Position numbers and translations under genes: made by a program
Origin: Microbacterium esteraromaticum
Lineage (GTDB): Bacteria > Actinomycetota > Actinomycetes > Actinomycetales > Microbacteriaceae
NCBI RefSeq assembly: GCF_016907315.1
Contig: NZ_JAFBBS010000001.1
Span: 1,860,001 to 1,924,000, forward strand
DNA: 64,000 nt
Direction of reading: 5' to 3'
Notes under the pieces: generated by a model
Database searches by the model: none
The model's input: only the letters and a program-made list of their open reading frames with translations
What the model was told of the DNA's origin: nothing
Shown here: one piece after another, positions 25,671-33,363 of the stretch
Numbering within the stretch: the first letter of the stretch is position 1
Layout of the letters: each line of letters starts with the position of its first letter

Positions 25671-26054
25671 ATGCCCAAGATCGGTTTCTACGCCGAAGGC
25701 GCCCCCACCCCCGCAGGCCCGTACAGCCACGGAGTGGTCGCGAACGGCTTCCTGTACACCGCCGGCTTCGGCCCGCAGGACGCGGCGAACGACCACGCGA
25801 TCGCCGACAACGTGGGCGACCAGACCCGCCAGGTGCTGCGCAACATCCAGCTGGTGCTCGCCGAGCACGGCCTGACCATGGACGACGTGGTCAAGTCGAC
25901 CGTGCACCTGCAGGACCTCGCCGACTTCGCCGAGTTCAACGCGGCGTACGAGGAGTTCTTCACGGCTCCGTTCCCCGTGCGCACCACCGTGGGCTCACAG
26001 CTCGCGAACATCCTCGTCGAGATCGACGTGGTCGCCGCGCTGCCGCAGGGCTGA
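25671..26054 (+). CDS. RidA family enamine/imine deaminase
   Basis: 127 aa YjgF/YER057c/UK114 fold. Signatures: PTPAGPYSHGVVANGFLYTAGFGPQD and FPVRTTVG with the conserved Arg that binds the carboxylate. RidA hydrolyses reactive enamine/imine products of PLP-dependent dehydratases (family knowledge), which matches the upstream PLP enzyme. Start ATG at 25671 is set by AGAAGGAGAAG; an earlier ATG at 25638 overlaps the IclR stop and has no ribosome-binding site. Last gene of the operon, followed by a hairpin. Confidence 0.93.
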   Translation: MPKIGFYAEGAPTPAGPYSHGVVANGFLYTAGFGPQDAANDHAIADNVGDQTRQVLRNIQLVLAEHGLTMDDVVKSTVHLQDLADFAEFNAAYEEFFTAPFPVRTTVGSQLANILVEIDVVAALPQG

Positions 26055-26065
26055 CCCGCCCCCCG

Positions 26066-26130
26066 GCGTTCGAATCGCTCATCTGGCAGCTCTGCCCGCA
26101 GGTACGCGGCCGGATGAGCGATTCGAACGC
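26066..26130. repeat. Palindromic element, GCGTTCGAATCG family, 18-bp perfect arms
   Basis: GCGTTCGAATCGCTCATC at 26066-26083 and its exact complement at 26113-26130, with a 29-nt loop. It lies 12 nt after the ridA stop and likely ends the operon. Related to the element at 14015-14078, which also begins a few nucleotides after a stop codon. Confidence 0.85.
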
Positions 26131-26177
26131 TGTCAATACCCCTCCATCGGGCTGGGCGCCGTCGTAGCCTGTGGAGC

Positions 26178-27638
26178 ATGGACGGATTCGCCGCCGTCGA
26201 GTTCGGCTTCGCCCGCGAGGTTCTGCAGAGGGGCATCGCGGCGCTCTACCTGGTCGCGTTCCTGTCGACGCTGAACCAGTTCCGTCCCCTGCTCGGCGAA
26301 CGAGGGCTGCTGCCAGCGCCTGAGCTGCTGGACTGGGTCGCCGGATCGAAGAGCAGGCGACGGATGCTGCGCCCCACCGTCTTCGCGAGAATCCGCTACA
26401 CGGACCGCCGACTCGTCGTCCTCTGCTGGGCTGGCATGGTTATCGCAGGGCTGCTGGCGATCGGCATCCCTCAGCTGGCGCCGCCCTGGGTGCCGATGAT
26501 CTGCTTCCTGCTGCTGTGGGGCGGCTACATGTCGATCACGAGCATCGGGCAGACGTTCTACTCGTTCGGCTGGGAGATGCTGCTGCTCGAGGCGGGGTTC
26601 CTTGCGGCGTTCCTCGGCTCGGCGGATCAGCCGCCGCCCACCGTCGTGATCGTGCTGTTCTGGTGGCTGGTGTTCCGCCTCGAATTCGGTGCGGGCATGA
26701 TCAAGCTCCGCGGCGGGCGTGAATGGCGCGACCTCACCGCACTCATGTACCACCATGAGACGCAGCCGATGCCGGGGCCGCTGAGCCGGCAGGCCCACCT
26801 GCTGCCGAAGTGGTTCCACCGCGGTGAGGTGATCGGCAGTCACTTCGCGCAGCTGGCGGTGCCGTTCTTCCTGTTCGCGCCCCTCGGCGCGCTCTGGCTG
26901 CCCGACGGGCCGTGGCTGCTGATCGGCGCGATCGCTGGGGCGATCATCATCCTCACTCAGCTGTGGCTGGTGCTGACCGGCAACTTCGCGTGGCTGAACT
27001 GGGCGACGATCGTCATCGCGTTCTCGGCGATCGGGCTCCCTGCGGGCGCGGAGGGCAGGCAGGAGCCGGGCATCCCGCTCTCCTGGATCGTCGTGACCTC
27101 GGCCATCGGCATCCTGTATCTGGTGCTCAGCTGGCCCGCCCTGCGCAACCTCTTCGCGAGCCGGCAGCTGATGAACGCCAGCTTCAACCGCTGGCAGCTC
27201 GCGAACGCGTACGGCGCCTTCGGCACCGTGACGAAGCAGCGCATCGAGTACGTCGTCGAGGGCACGACCGACGCCGATCCCGATGCCGCTGACTGGCGCG
27301 AGTACGAGTTCAAGGGCAAGCCCACCGATGTGCGGCGGATCCCGCGGCAGTTCGCGCCGTACCAGCTGCGCCTCGACTGGCTGATGTGGTTCCTGCCGCT
27401 GGGGCGGTCGCTCGACGACTGGTTCACGATGCTCCTCGTCCGCCTGCTCGAGGCCGACGCCCCGACGCTCCGGATGCTGCACCGCGACCCCTTCGACGGC
27501 GAGCAGCCCGCATGGGTGCGCGTCATCTCGTACCGCTACCGCTTCGCGACCCGCGCCGAGCACCGCGAGTCGGGCGTCGTCTGGGTGCGTGACCGACGGC
27601 ACGTGCTCGTGCGCCCGCTGGGCCTTTCTGGTTCCTGA
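26178..27638 (+). CDS. Lipase maturation factor (LMF1) family membrane protein
   Basis: 486 aa. About seven hydrophobic segments are seen in the first 330 residues. The family motifs are visible: YMSITSIGQTFYSFGWEMLLLEAGFLAAFLG, FRLEFGAGMIKLRGGREWRDLTAL and YHHETQPMPGPLSRQAHLLPKWFH. The C-terminal soluble part has the WREYEFKGKPTDVRRIPRQFAPYQLRLDWLMWF signature. In animals LMF1 assists lipase folding; the function of bacterial members is unknown. Monocistronic, convergent with the next gene. Confidence 0.9.
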   Translation: MDGFAAVEFGFAREVLQRGIAALYLVAFLSTLNQFRPLLGERGLLPAPELLDWVAGSKSRRRMLRPTVFARIRYTDRRLVVLCWAGMVIAGLLAIGIPQLAPPWVPMICFLLLWGGYMSITSIGQTFYSFGWEMLLLEAGFLAAFLGSADQPPPTVVIVLFWWLVFRLEFGAGMIKLRGGREWRDLTALMYHHETQPMPGPLSRQAHLLPKWFHRGEVIGSHFAQLAVPFFLFAPLGALWLPDGPWLLIGAIAGAIIILTQLWLVLTGNFAWLNWATIVIAFSAIGLPAGAEGRQEPGIPLSWIVVTSAIGILYLVLSWPALRNLFASRQLMNASFNRWQLANAYGAFGTVTKQRIEYVVEGTTDADPDAADWREYEFKGKPTDVRRIPRQFAPYQLRLDWLMWFLPLGRSLDDWFTMLLVRLLEADAPTLRMLHRDPFDGEQPAWVRVISYRYRFATRAEHRESGVVWVRDRRHVLVRPLGLSGS

Positions 27639-27698
27639 ACGAGCCGAGCCGCGTGGTGGTGCGCCTGCTCGGTCGTTCCCGCCCCTGCTGAGCGCCCC

Positions 27699-27732
27699 CG
27701 CCCCTGCTCAGTGACGTGAATGAGCAGGGGCG
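27699..27732. terminator. Bidirectional terminator between convergent genes
   Basis: Perfect 12-bp inverted repeat, CGCCCCTGCTCA at 27699-27710 and TGAGCAGGGGCG at 27721-27732, with a 10-nt loop. A partial direct copy of the left arm (CGCCCCTGCTGA) precedes it at 27680. Confidence 0.7.
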
Positions 27733-27759
27733 GCGGCGATGAGCGGGGGCGAGGAGCAG

Positions 27760-28677
27760 TCAGAACGTGACGGGGCGCTTTCCCGCGAGGGATGCATAGG
27801 CGGCATCCACCAGAGCCACCGCGGCGAGCCCGTCGTCGGCGGTGACCCGCGCCTCGCCGTCGGTGCGGATCGCCTCGGCGAAGTCGGCGAGCTGGGCACG
27901 GTATGGCTCGGCGCCGATGGGGTCGACGTCGGTGTCGTAGCGGAGGATGCCATCGGCGCCGGCCACCTCGACCGTCGACCGGAACGGCGTGCCTGGCTCG
28001 AGCCAGTCGGCGCGCAGGTGACTGATCGCGCCGTTCGCGTGCGTGAGCGTCGCGTGCGCCGACACCGGGGGCGCGACCCGGCCCCCGACCGCGGGCGGAT
28101 CCTGCGTGGCCGACACCTCGACGACCGAACCAGCCAGCCACAGCGCCTGGTCGATGTCGTGGATCATCAGGTCGCGGATGAGTCCGCCGCCGGCGTCTTC
28201 GGCGTAGAACCAGGCAGAGTCGGGGGCCGCGACCGTACGCCGGAACGTCAGCTCGGTGAGCGTGCCGACCGTGCCGATGCTCTCTTTCAGCGTGCGGTAG
28301 CCCTCGAAGTACCGCACGACGTGCGCGGGGAAGAGCCTGACCCCCGCCTCGTCGGCGGCGTCGATGAGCGCCCGCGCGTCGGCGGTGCTGACCGCGAGCG
28401 GCTTCTCGCACACGACGTGCCGGCCGCGGGCGAAGGCCGCCCGCGCGATGTCGAGGTGGGTCGAGGTCGGGCTGATGATGTCGACGACGTCGACCGCGTC
28501 GATCAGCTCGTCGAGTTCGCCAATGATCCGGATGCCGAACCGGTCGGCCAGCACATCGGCATCCGTCCTCCGCAGGATCGCGACCTCGGCGCCCAGGGCC
28601 AGCCAGCCCTCGATGTGCGGCGGCGCGATGCCTCCGGCTCCGACGATCCCGACGCGCAGCGTGTGCGAGTTCTCCAT
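27760..28677 (-). CDS. Gfo/Idh/MocA family oxidoreductase
   Basis: NAD(P)-dependent sugar/inositol-type dehydrogenase, 305 aa. N-terminal Rossmann motif VGIVGAGGIAPPHIEGW, the conserved HVVCEKPLAVSTADA (EKP with catalytic Lys), and AGGGLIRDLMIHDIDQALWLAG with the H-x-x-D pair typical of the family active site. Start ATG at 28677. The substrate is not deducible; the gluconolactonase-like gene just upstream hints at sugar lactone or acid metabolism. Upstream gap of about 170 bp contains a palindromic repeat. Confidence 0.9.
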   Translation of the reverse strand: MENSHTLRVGIVGAGGIAPPHIEGWLALGAEVAILRRTDADVLADRFGIRIIGELDELIDAVDVVDIISPTSTHLDIARAAFARGRHVVCEKPLAVSTADARALIDAADEAGVRLFPAHVVRYFEGYRTLKESIGTVGTLTELTFRRTVAAPDSAWFYAEDAGGGLIRDLMIHDIDQALWLAGSVVEVSATQDPPAVGGRVAPPVSAHATLTHANGAISHLRADWLEPGTPFRSTVEVAGADGILRYDTDVDPIGAEPYRAQLADFAEAIRTDGEARVTADDGLAAVALVDAAYASLAGKRPVTF

Positions 28678-28707
28678 GTGCCCGAGCCTACGGCGCCCCT
28701 CTCTCCG

Positions 28708-28768
28708 CCGAAACCTGCACGTTCCGCCGTCGCGGGAAACGCGGCCGGGCGCTGCGTGCACGTATCGG
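28708..28768. repeat. Imperfect palindrome, CGCCGAG family (degenerate)
   Basis: CCGAAACCTGCACG at 28708-28721 and CGTGCACGTATCGG at 28755-28768, complementary at 12 of 14 positions. The left arm resembles CGCCGAGACCTGCA of the element at 10167. It sits between two genes on the minus strand. The downstream stretch to 28849 is low-complexity GCAGGGCCCAGGGC-type sequence without a gene. Confidence 0.6.
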
Positions 28769-28849
28769 GGGAACGCGAGGGCGCGAACCGCGAAGGCACA
28801 GGGCGCGGCGCGGGGCCCAGGGCCCAGGGCGCAGGCCCCGGCGCCAGGG

Positions 28850-29698
28850 TCAGCCGGCGAAGGGCAGGGTGGGCAGGCCGCGCACACCGAGGTCGACCGC
28901 GAAGAGCGAGCCGGCCTCAGTGCCGTGGTCGGGGTCGAGGCCCTGCGCCGACGTGGTGATGAACAGGGTGCCCAACCCGGTGCCGCCGAATGTGCAGGCG
29001 CTCACCTGGGGCACGGGCAGCTCGATCCGCTCGATCAGCGCCCCCGATGCGTCGTATGCCTGCACGGCCGACCCGCCCCACAGCGCCACCCACACGTTGC
29101 CGTCGTGGTCGATGCAGAGCCCGTCGGGCGCGCCGATCTCGGAGGGGATCGTGACGAGGGGGCGCCGGCCGACGAGCTCGCCGTCGGATACGTCGAACAC
29201 GTCGACCCGGCCGGTCGCGGTGTCGGCGTAGTAGGCCTGCGATCCCTCAGACGTGAAGCCGATGCCGTTCGAGACCGTCACCTCTGGCAGCACGGTGCTG
29301 ATCGACAGGTCGGCATCGATCCGTCGCAGCGAGCCGCGACCGGCGGCGGAGTCGTATGCCATCGAGCCCGCGAGCAGCCGGCCGTCGGGGTCGCAGCATC
29401 CGTCGTTCATCCGCACACCGGGGTCGTCGCCCAGCCGTGCCACGGCACGGGTCTCGCCGTCTGCCTCGTCGGCGAGGTAGAGCGTGCGGGCGCCGGCGGC
29501 GACGAAACCGCCCGTGCGGCGCGGGCGCACGAAGGCGACGAACTCGTCGTCGACGTGCTGCCTGACGACACCGTCGTCGCGCAGCGTGAGCAGGTCGCCG
29601 GCAGCGGCATCCACCCACCGCAGCCCGCCCCACGCCGCCGCCCAGACCGGGCCCTCGGCATGACCGGCGATCGGGCCGGTGACGTTGTGCACCCTCAT
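28850..29698 (-). CDS. SMP-30/gluconolactonase family protein
   Basis: Six-bladed beta-propeller lactonase, 282 aa. Family motifs: EGPVWAAAWGGLRWVD (first metal Glu), TVSNGIGFTSEGSQAYYADTATGRVDVFD (Asn and the SNG motif) and GAPDGLCIDHDGNVWVALWGG (metal Asp). Predicted to open a sugar lactone ring in the cytosol with a divalent metal. The start overlaps the upstream gene stop (ATGA), so it is translationally coupled to it. Confidence 0.92.
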   Translation of the reverse strand: MRVHNVTGPIAGHAEGPVWAAAWGGLRWVDAAAGDLLTLRDDGVVRQHVDDEFVAFVRPRRTGGFVAAGARTLYLADEADGETRAVARLGDDPGVRMNDGCCDPDGRLLAGSMAYDSAAGRGSLRRIDADLSISTVLPEVTVSNGIGFTSEGSQAYYADTATGRVDVFDVSDGELVGRRPLVTIPSEIGAPDGLCIDHDGNVWVALWGGSAVQAYDASGALIERIELPVPQVSACTFGGTGLGTLFITTSAQGLDPDHGTEAGSLFAVDLGVRGLPTLPFAG

Positions 29699-30492
29699 TG
29701 CTCTTCCCGGGGAAGGCGCATCGGCTCCGGCTCAGGCCCGACTTCGGATGCCGGTGCCGAGCCGATCTGTCCAGCGACCTTCTTCTCGAGCACGTCGACG
29801 GCCTCGTCGGAGATGAGGATGAGCCCGTCGAGCTCTTCGCGTACGCGCTTATAGGCGAGGTTGCGCTCGGCCTGGGTGGCGGCGTCGTCGAGGGCGACGG
29901 TGAGCAGGTGTCGCGCGCGGTCGAGGCGCTTGCGCTCGACTTCGCTGAAGTTCGCGTCGCGCAGCCGGCGCGCATCGCGCTCGGCGACGTCGAACGCCAC
30001 CGAGTAGCTGCCAACGGCGTCGAGGTATTCGGCGATCTCGGCTTCGGTCAGCTGCGCATCTGCCGATGCGGGGCGCAGGGTGTCTGCGATCTTCTTGGCG
30101 CGCAGGAAGGCGGCGGTCAGCGGCTGGCGTCCGTCGCTCATGGCGGGGAAGGCGATGAGCTTGGCCACATCGAGCTCGTACTCGAGCCAGCGTGCGGTGA
30201 TCTCGTCGTGCTCGGCGAACAGCTTCTCGAGCAGCTGGCGGGTCGAGGCGCGCTCGTCGGCCGCGACCTGTCGCGCGGTCTGCCTGGCCGGCAGAGGGGT
30301 GCCGCCGCGGGCGGCGAGCTGAGCGGCCTTGATCTCGCCCTTCAGGCGCAGCGTCTCGAGCCGGCGCTCGTGGCGCCGCTTCGATGCGCGCTCCCACGAC
30401 TTGCCGATGCCGCCGGCGACGCCCATGAGCGGGAAGACCAGCCACCAGTAGCTGCCCGCGAAGACCCAGAAGCCGTGCATGAACTGTTCCAT
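29695..30492 (-). CDS. Membrane-anchored protein of unknown function
   Basis: 265 aa, not recognised. One N-terminal hydrophobic segment (FWVFAGSYWWLVFPLMGVAGGIG, residues about 8-30), then a strongly basic stretch (KSWERASKRRHERRLETLRLKGEIKA). The remainder is a long, charged, predominantly helical region with likely coiled coil and no cysteines. The layout, an anchor followed by a cytoplasmic helical domain, resembles small scaffold-like proteins of actinobacteria. It is coupled to the SMP-30 gene, but a functional link is not evident. Confidence 0.75.
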   Translation of the reverse strand: MEQFMHGFWVFAGSYWWLVFPLMGVAGGIGKSWERASKRRHERRLETLRLKGEIKAAQLAARGGTPLPARQTARQVAADERASTRQLLEKLFAEHDEITARWLEYELDVAKLIAFPAMSDGRQPLTAAFLRAKKIADTLRPASADAQLTEAEIAEYLDAVGSYSVAFDVAERDARRLRDANFSEVERKRLDRARHLLTVALDDAATQAERNLAYKRVREELDGLILISDEAVDVLEKKVAGQIGSAPASEVGPEPEPMRLPREEQ

Positions 30493-30551
30493 GATGCCCT
30501 CAGCCTACTTCTGCGTCTCGTCCGCCACGGGGCGGATCCAGGCGGTTCACA

Positions 30552-30569
30552 GATACCCCCGGGGGTATC
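30552..30569 (+). promoter_or_regulatory. CstR/CsoR operator
   Basis: Perfect 18-bp palindrome GATACCCCCGGGGGTATC. It matches the known ATACCCC...GGGGTAT operator class of CsoR/CstR repressors. It lies about 40 bp upstream of a three-gene operon whose last gene encodes such a repressor, so autoregulation is expected. Confidence 0.85.
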
Positions 30570-30610
30570 GCATAGGCTGGGCGGGTACCCAAGACGACGA
30601 GGAGAACATC

Positions 30611-30769
30611 GTGTGCCGAGCAGTGACCTGCCGCCAGTGCGGAAAGACGACGTGGAGCGGCTGCGGTCAGCACGTCGACAGCGTGATGGCCGGCGTGCCC
30701 TCGAGCGACCGGTGCCGCGGTCACGAGAGCACCCCCGGCTTCTTCGCCCGGCTGTTCGGCAAGGGCTGA
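30611..30769 (+). CDS. Small cysteine-rich zinc-ribbon-like protein
   Basis: 52 aa, GTG start with GACGAGGAGA upstream. It carries CRxVTCRQCGKTTWSGCGQH, then CRGH, giving a C-x2-C-x7-C-x3-H arrangement that suggests a bound zinc, and ends in FFARLFGKG. I recall short actinobacterial proteins with this opening, annotated as hypothetical. It is the first gene of the operon behind the CstR operator, 3 nt before the disulfide reductase gene. This suggests a role in thiol or persulfide handling, or metal delivery; its biochemical function is unknown. Confidence 0.8.
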   Translation: MCRAVTCRQCGKTTWSGCGQHVDSVMAGVPSSDRCRGHESTPGFFARLFGKG

Positions 30770-30772
30770 CCC

Positions 30773-32464
30773 GTGCGCGTCATCATCATCGGCGGTGTCG
30801 CCGGTGGCATGTCGGCGGCGACCAGGCTGCGGCGGCTCGACGAGCACGCCGAGATCATCGTCGTCGAGCAGGGCGACCATGTCAGCTTCGCGAACTGCGG
30901 ACTGCCGTACTACGTCGGCGGCGTGATCACCGACCGAGAATCGCTGCTGCTGCAGACGCCCGCCTCGCTGCGGGCGCGGTTCGCCCTCGACGTGCGCACG
31001 GGCGCCGAGGCGGTGGCGATCGACCGCGATGCCCGAATCGTCAGCATCCGCGACGTGACCACCGGCGCGATCGTCGACGAGCCCTATGACCACGTCGTTC
31101 TCGCGACGGGCGCCGCGCCGCGCGAGGCGTTCGAGCAGACCGCCGGGGCGCCCGTCGTCTCGACCCTGCGCACGATCGACGACGTCGATCGCATCACCCT
31201 CGCGCTCGCCGACCTGCCGTCCGCAGGCCGCGCGGTCGTCGTGGGCGGCGGCTTCATCGGCCTCGAGGCGGTCGAGAATCTCGTGCGCCGTGGACTCGAG
31301 GTCACTCTCGTGCAGCACGGCATGCACCCGCTCAGCCCCCTCGACGTCGAGATGGCCGCCCTCGTCGTCGACGAGCTGCGCGAGCACGGCGTCGACCTGC
31401 GGCTGCGCACCTCGGTCGAGTCGATGGATGCCGACGGCGTGCACCTCGATGACGGCAGCACCGTCGCGGCCGACATCGTCATCGATGCGCGGGGCGTTCG
31501 TCCTGCGGCATCCATCGCCGTCGCCGCAGGACTCGCCATCGGCCCGACCGGCGGCACCGCGGTCGATGCCCTGCAGCGCACGAGCGACCCGCGCATCTTC
31601 GCCGTCGGCGACGGTGTTGAGAAGATTGACGCCGTGTCTGCTGGGCCGGCGCTCGTCACCATGGCCGGTCTCGCGAACCGTCACGGCCGCACGGCCGCAG
31701 ACGCGATCGCCGCCGACGCCGGCCTGCTCGACGGCCATCCGGCCGACGCACTGCCCGCGCTCGGCACGGCGATCGTCGGGGTCTTCGATCTCGCCGTCGC
31801 GATGACGGGGTGGAGCGAGAAGCGGCTTCGGGATGCCGGTCGCGCCCATCGCGTGATCCACGCCCATCCCGCCGATCACGCGGACTATTACCCGGGTGCC
31901 GAGCGGCTGAGGATGAAGCTGCTCGTCGACCCCGAGACCGACCTCGTCCTCGGCGCGCAGGTGATCGGGCGCCGCGGGGTCGACAAGCGCATCGACGTGA
32001 TCGCCACCGCGATGCAGGCGGGGCTCACCGCCTCGCAGCTGAGCCGGCTCGAGCTCGCCTATGCGCCGCAGTTCGGGTCGGCGAAAGACCCGGTGAACAT
32101 GCTCGGCTACATCGCCGACAACGCGGCGACGGGCCTCACCGACGGCATCCAGTGGCACGAGCTCTCTGCCGCGGTGGCCGACGGGGCGACCCTCGTCGAC
32201 GTGCGCAGTGCGGGCGAGTATGAGGCAGGGGCCATCCCCGGCAGCGTGAACATCTCGGTCGACGAACTGCGCGACAATCTCGACCGGCTGCCCGCAGGCG
32301 AGCTGATCGTGCACTGCCAGGTCGGGCAGCGAGGGCACACCGCCGTGCGCCTGCTGCGCCAGCACGGACGCGAGGCCCGCAACCTCGACGGCGGGTATCT
32401 GACGTGGGCTGCAGGCATCCGGATGCTCGCCGCCGACCGCTCTTTCGAGAAGGAGTCCGCATGA
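30773..32464 (+). CDS. CoA-disulfide reductase-like flavoprotein with C-terminal rhodanese domain
   Basis: 563 aa fusion. The N-terminal FAD domain has VIIIGGVAGGMSAATRLRRLDE and the single redox cysteine motif SFANCGLPYYVGG, diagnostic of CoA-disulfide/CoA-persulfide reductases (CoADR/Npsr type). The NAD motif is AVVVGGGFIGLEAVENLVRRG. The C-terminal rhodanese domain (about 460-555) has LVDVRSAGEYEAGAIPGSVNI and active-site LIVHCQVGQRGHTA. Such fusions reduce low-molecular-weight persulfides, and in S. aureus are controlled by CstR (family knowledge). Start is GTG; the stop overlaps the repressor start (ATGA). Confidence 0.92.
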   Translation: MRVIIIGGVAGGMSAATRLRRLDEHAEIIVVEQGDHVSFANCGLPYYVGGVITDRESLLLQTPASLRARFALDVRTGAEAVAIDRDARIVSIRDVTTGAIVDEPYDHVVLATGAAPREAFEQTAGAPVVSTLRTIDDVDRITLALADLPSAGRAVVVGGGFIGLEAVENLVRRGLEVTLVQHGMHPLSPLDVEMAALVVDELREHGVDLRLRTSVESMDADGVHLDDGSTVAADIVIDARGVRPAASIAVAAGLAIGPTGGTAVDALQRTSDPRIFAVGDGVEKIDAVSAGPALVTMAGLANRHGRTAADAIAADAGLLDGHPADALPALGTAIVGVFDLAVAMTGWSEKRLRDAGRAHRVIHAHPADHADYYPGAERLRMKLLVDPETDLVLGAQVIGRRGVDKRIDVIATAMQAGLTASQLSRLELAYAPQFGSAKDPVNMLGYIADNAATGLTDGIQWHELSAAVADGATLVDVRSAGEYEAGAIPGSVNISVDELRDNLDRLPAGELIVHCQVGQRGHTAVRLLRQHGREARNLDGGYLTWAAGIRMLAADRSFEKESA

Positions 32465-32727
32465 GCGCCGCACCCGATGACGAGATCCGCAAGGTCGTGA
32501 ACCGGCTCAAGCGCGCCCGCGGTCAGCTGAGCGCGGTGATCGACGCGATGGAGACCGATGCCGACTGCCGTGACGTCGTGATCCAGCTCGCGGCCGTCGG
32601 CAAGGCCATCGATCGCGCGGGCTTCGCGGTGATCAGCACGGCGCTGAAGCACTGCATCGCCGACGACGCCGACGAGGGCGCGCCGAGTCTCGATGAGCTC
32701 GAGAAGCTGTTCCTCACGCTCGCGTGA
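32461..32727 (+). CDS. CstR-like persulfide-sensing repressor (CsoR/FrmR family)
   Basis: 88 aa all-helical repressor. The family opening RKVVNRLKRARGQLSAVIDAME is followed by Cys36 (DADCRDV) and Cys65 (LKHCI). In copper-sensing CsoR of M. tuberculosis the ligands are Cys36, His61 and Cys65; here position 61 is Ala. The Cys-Cys pair without the histidine is the CstR pattern, in which the cysteines form tri- or tetrasulfide bridges with persulfides. Together with the rhodanese-fused reductase upstream and the GATACCCCCGGGGGTATC operator, this argues for a sulfide/persulfide response rather than copper. Confidence 0.88.
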   Translation: MSAAPDDEIRKVVNRLKRARGQLSAVIDAMETDADCRDVVIQLAAVGKAIDRAGFAVISTALKHCIADDADEGAPSLDELEKLFLTLA

Positions 32728-32742
32728 TCGCCGGGGCGGGGT

Positions 32743-33363
32743 TCACGCCAGCAGCGTGAACCCCGACTCGTATCGCGTCTTGCCGAGCGCGGCCATGATG
32801 ATCTGCAGGAACCCCATGGCCTCGAGCTCGCGGGCGCGGGTCAGCGGTCCGGCATCCACCGCCCGCATCCCGGCCCCCTCGATCAGCTGGGCGACGGCGA
32901 TCTTCGCCTCTGCGTAGTCTCCGGCGTACAGCACGGTCGTGGTGGTGGTGCCGTTCGTGCCGGTGGTGAGCGTCTCGCCGAGGTTGACGTTGAACGCCTT
33001 CACCACGGCCGATCCCTCGGGCAGCATCTTCGCGAGCTCGGCCGCTGTCGACGAGTCGGCGGGTGAGCGCAGCCGGTCATAGGTCGAGAAGTCGATCGGG
33101 TTGCTGATGTCGATCACCACCTTGCGGCTGAGCTGGTCGCGGTAGTGCTGCAGGATGCCGGGGTACGCGCCGTACGGAACCGCGAGCACGACGAGGTCGC
33201 CGGTGAGCTCGTCGCCCATGACGCCGTAGTCGTAGCCGTCGCGTGCGGCCGACGGGCTCGTCGCGCTGCGCTTGATGATCTGAACCGCGGCTCCCGCCCT
33301 GGTGGCCACTTCGGCGATGGCCGCGCCCATCTTGCCGCTGCCGATGATGCTGATCGAGGTCAT
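32743..33363 (-). CDS. NADPH-dependent F420 reductase-like (Fno-type) NAD(P)-binding protein
   Basis: 206 aa. Rossmann motif SIIGSGKMGAAIAEVATRAG; further family stretches DLVVLAVPYGAYPGIL, VVIDISNPIDF, and GSAVVKAFNVNLGETLTTG. These are typical of the F420-dependent NADP oxidoreductase superfamily (PF03807), whose members often act as general NADP-linked reductases. Start ATG overlaps the stop of the upstream monooxygenase gene (ATGA). It is likely the reductase partner, or a downstream dehydrogenase, in the same pathway. Confidence 0.88.
   Translation of the reverse strand: MTSISIIGSGKMGAAIAEVATRAGAAVQIIKRSATSPSAARDGYDYGVMGDELTGDLVVLAVPYGAYPGILQHYRDQLSRKVVIDISNPIDFSTYDRLRSPADSSTAAELAKMLPEGSAVVKAFNVNLGETLTTGTNGTTTTTVLYAGDYAEAKIAVAQLIEGAGMRAVDAGPLTRARELEAMGFLQIIMAALGKTRYESGFTLLA

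Noticed and set aside
30552..32727. Copper-response (CsoR) operon
   Set aside because: The operator fits CsoR as well, but the repressor lacks the His61 copper ligand and the operon encodes persulfide-handling enzymes rather than a copper ATPase or chaperone.
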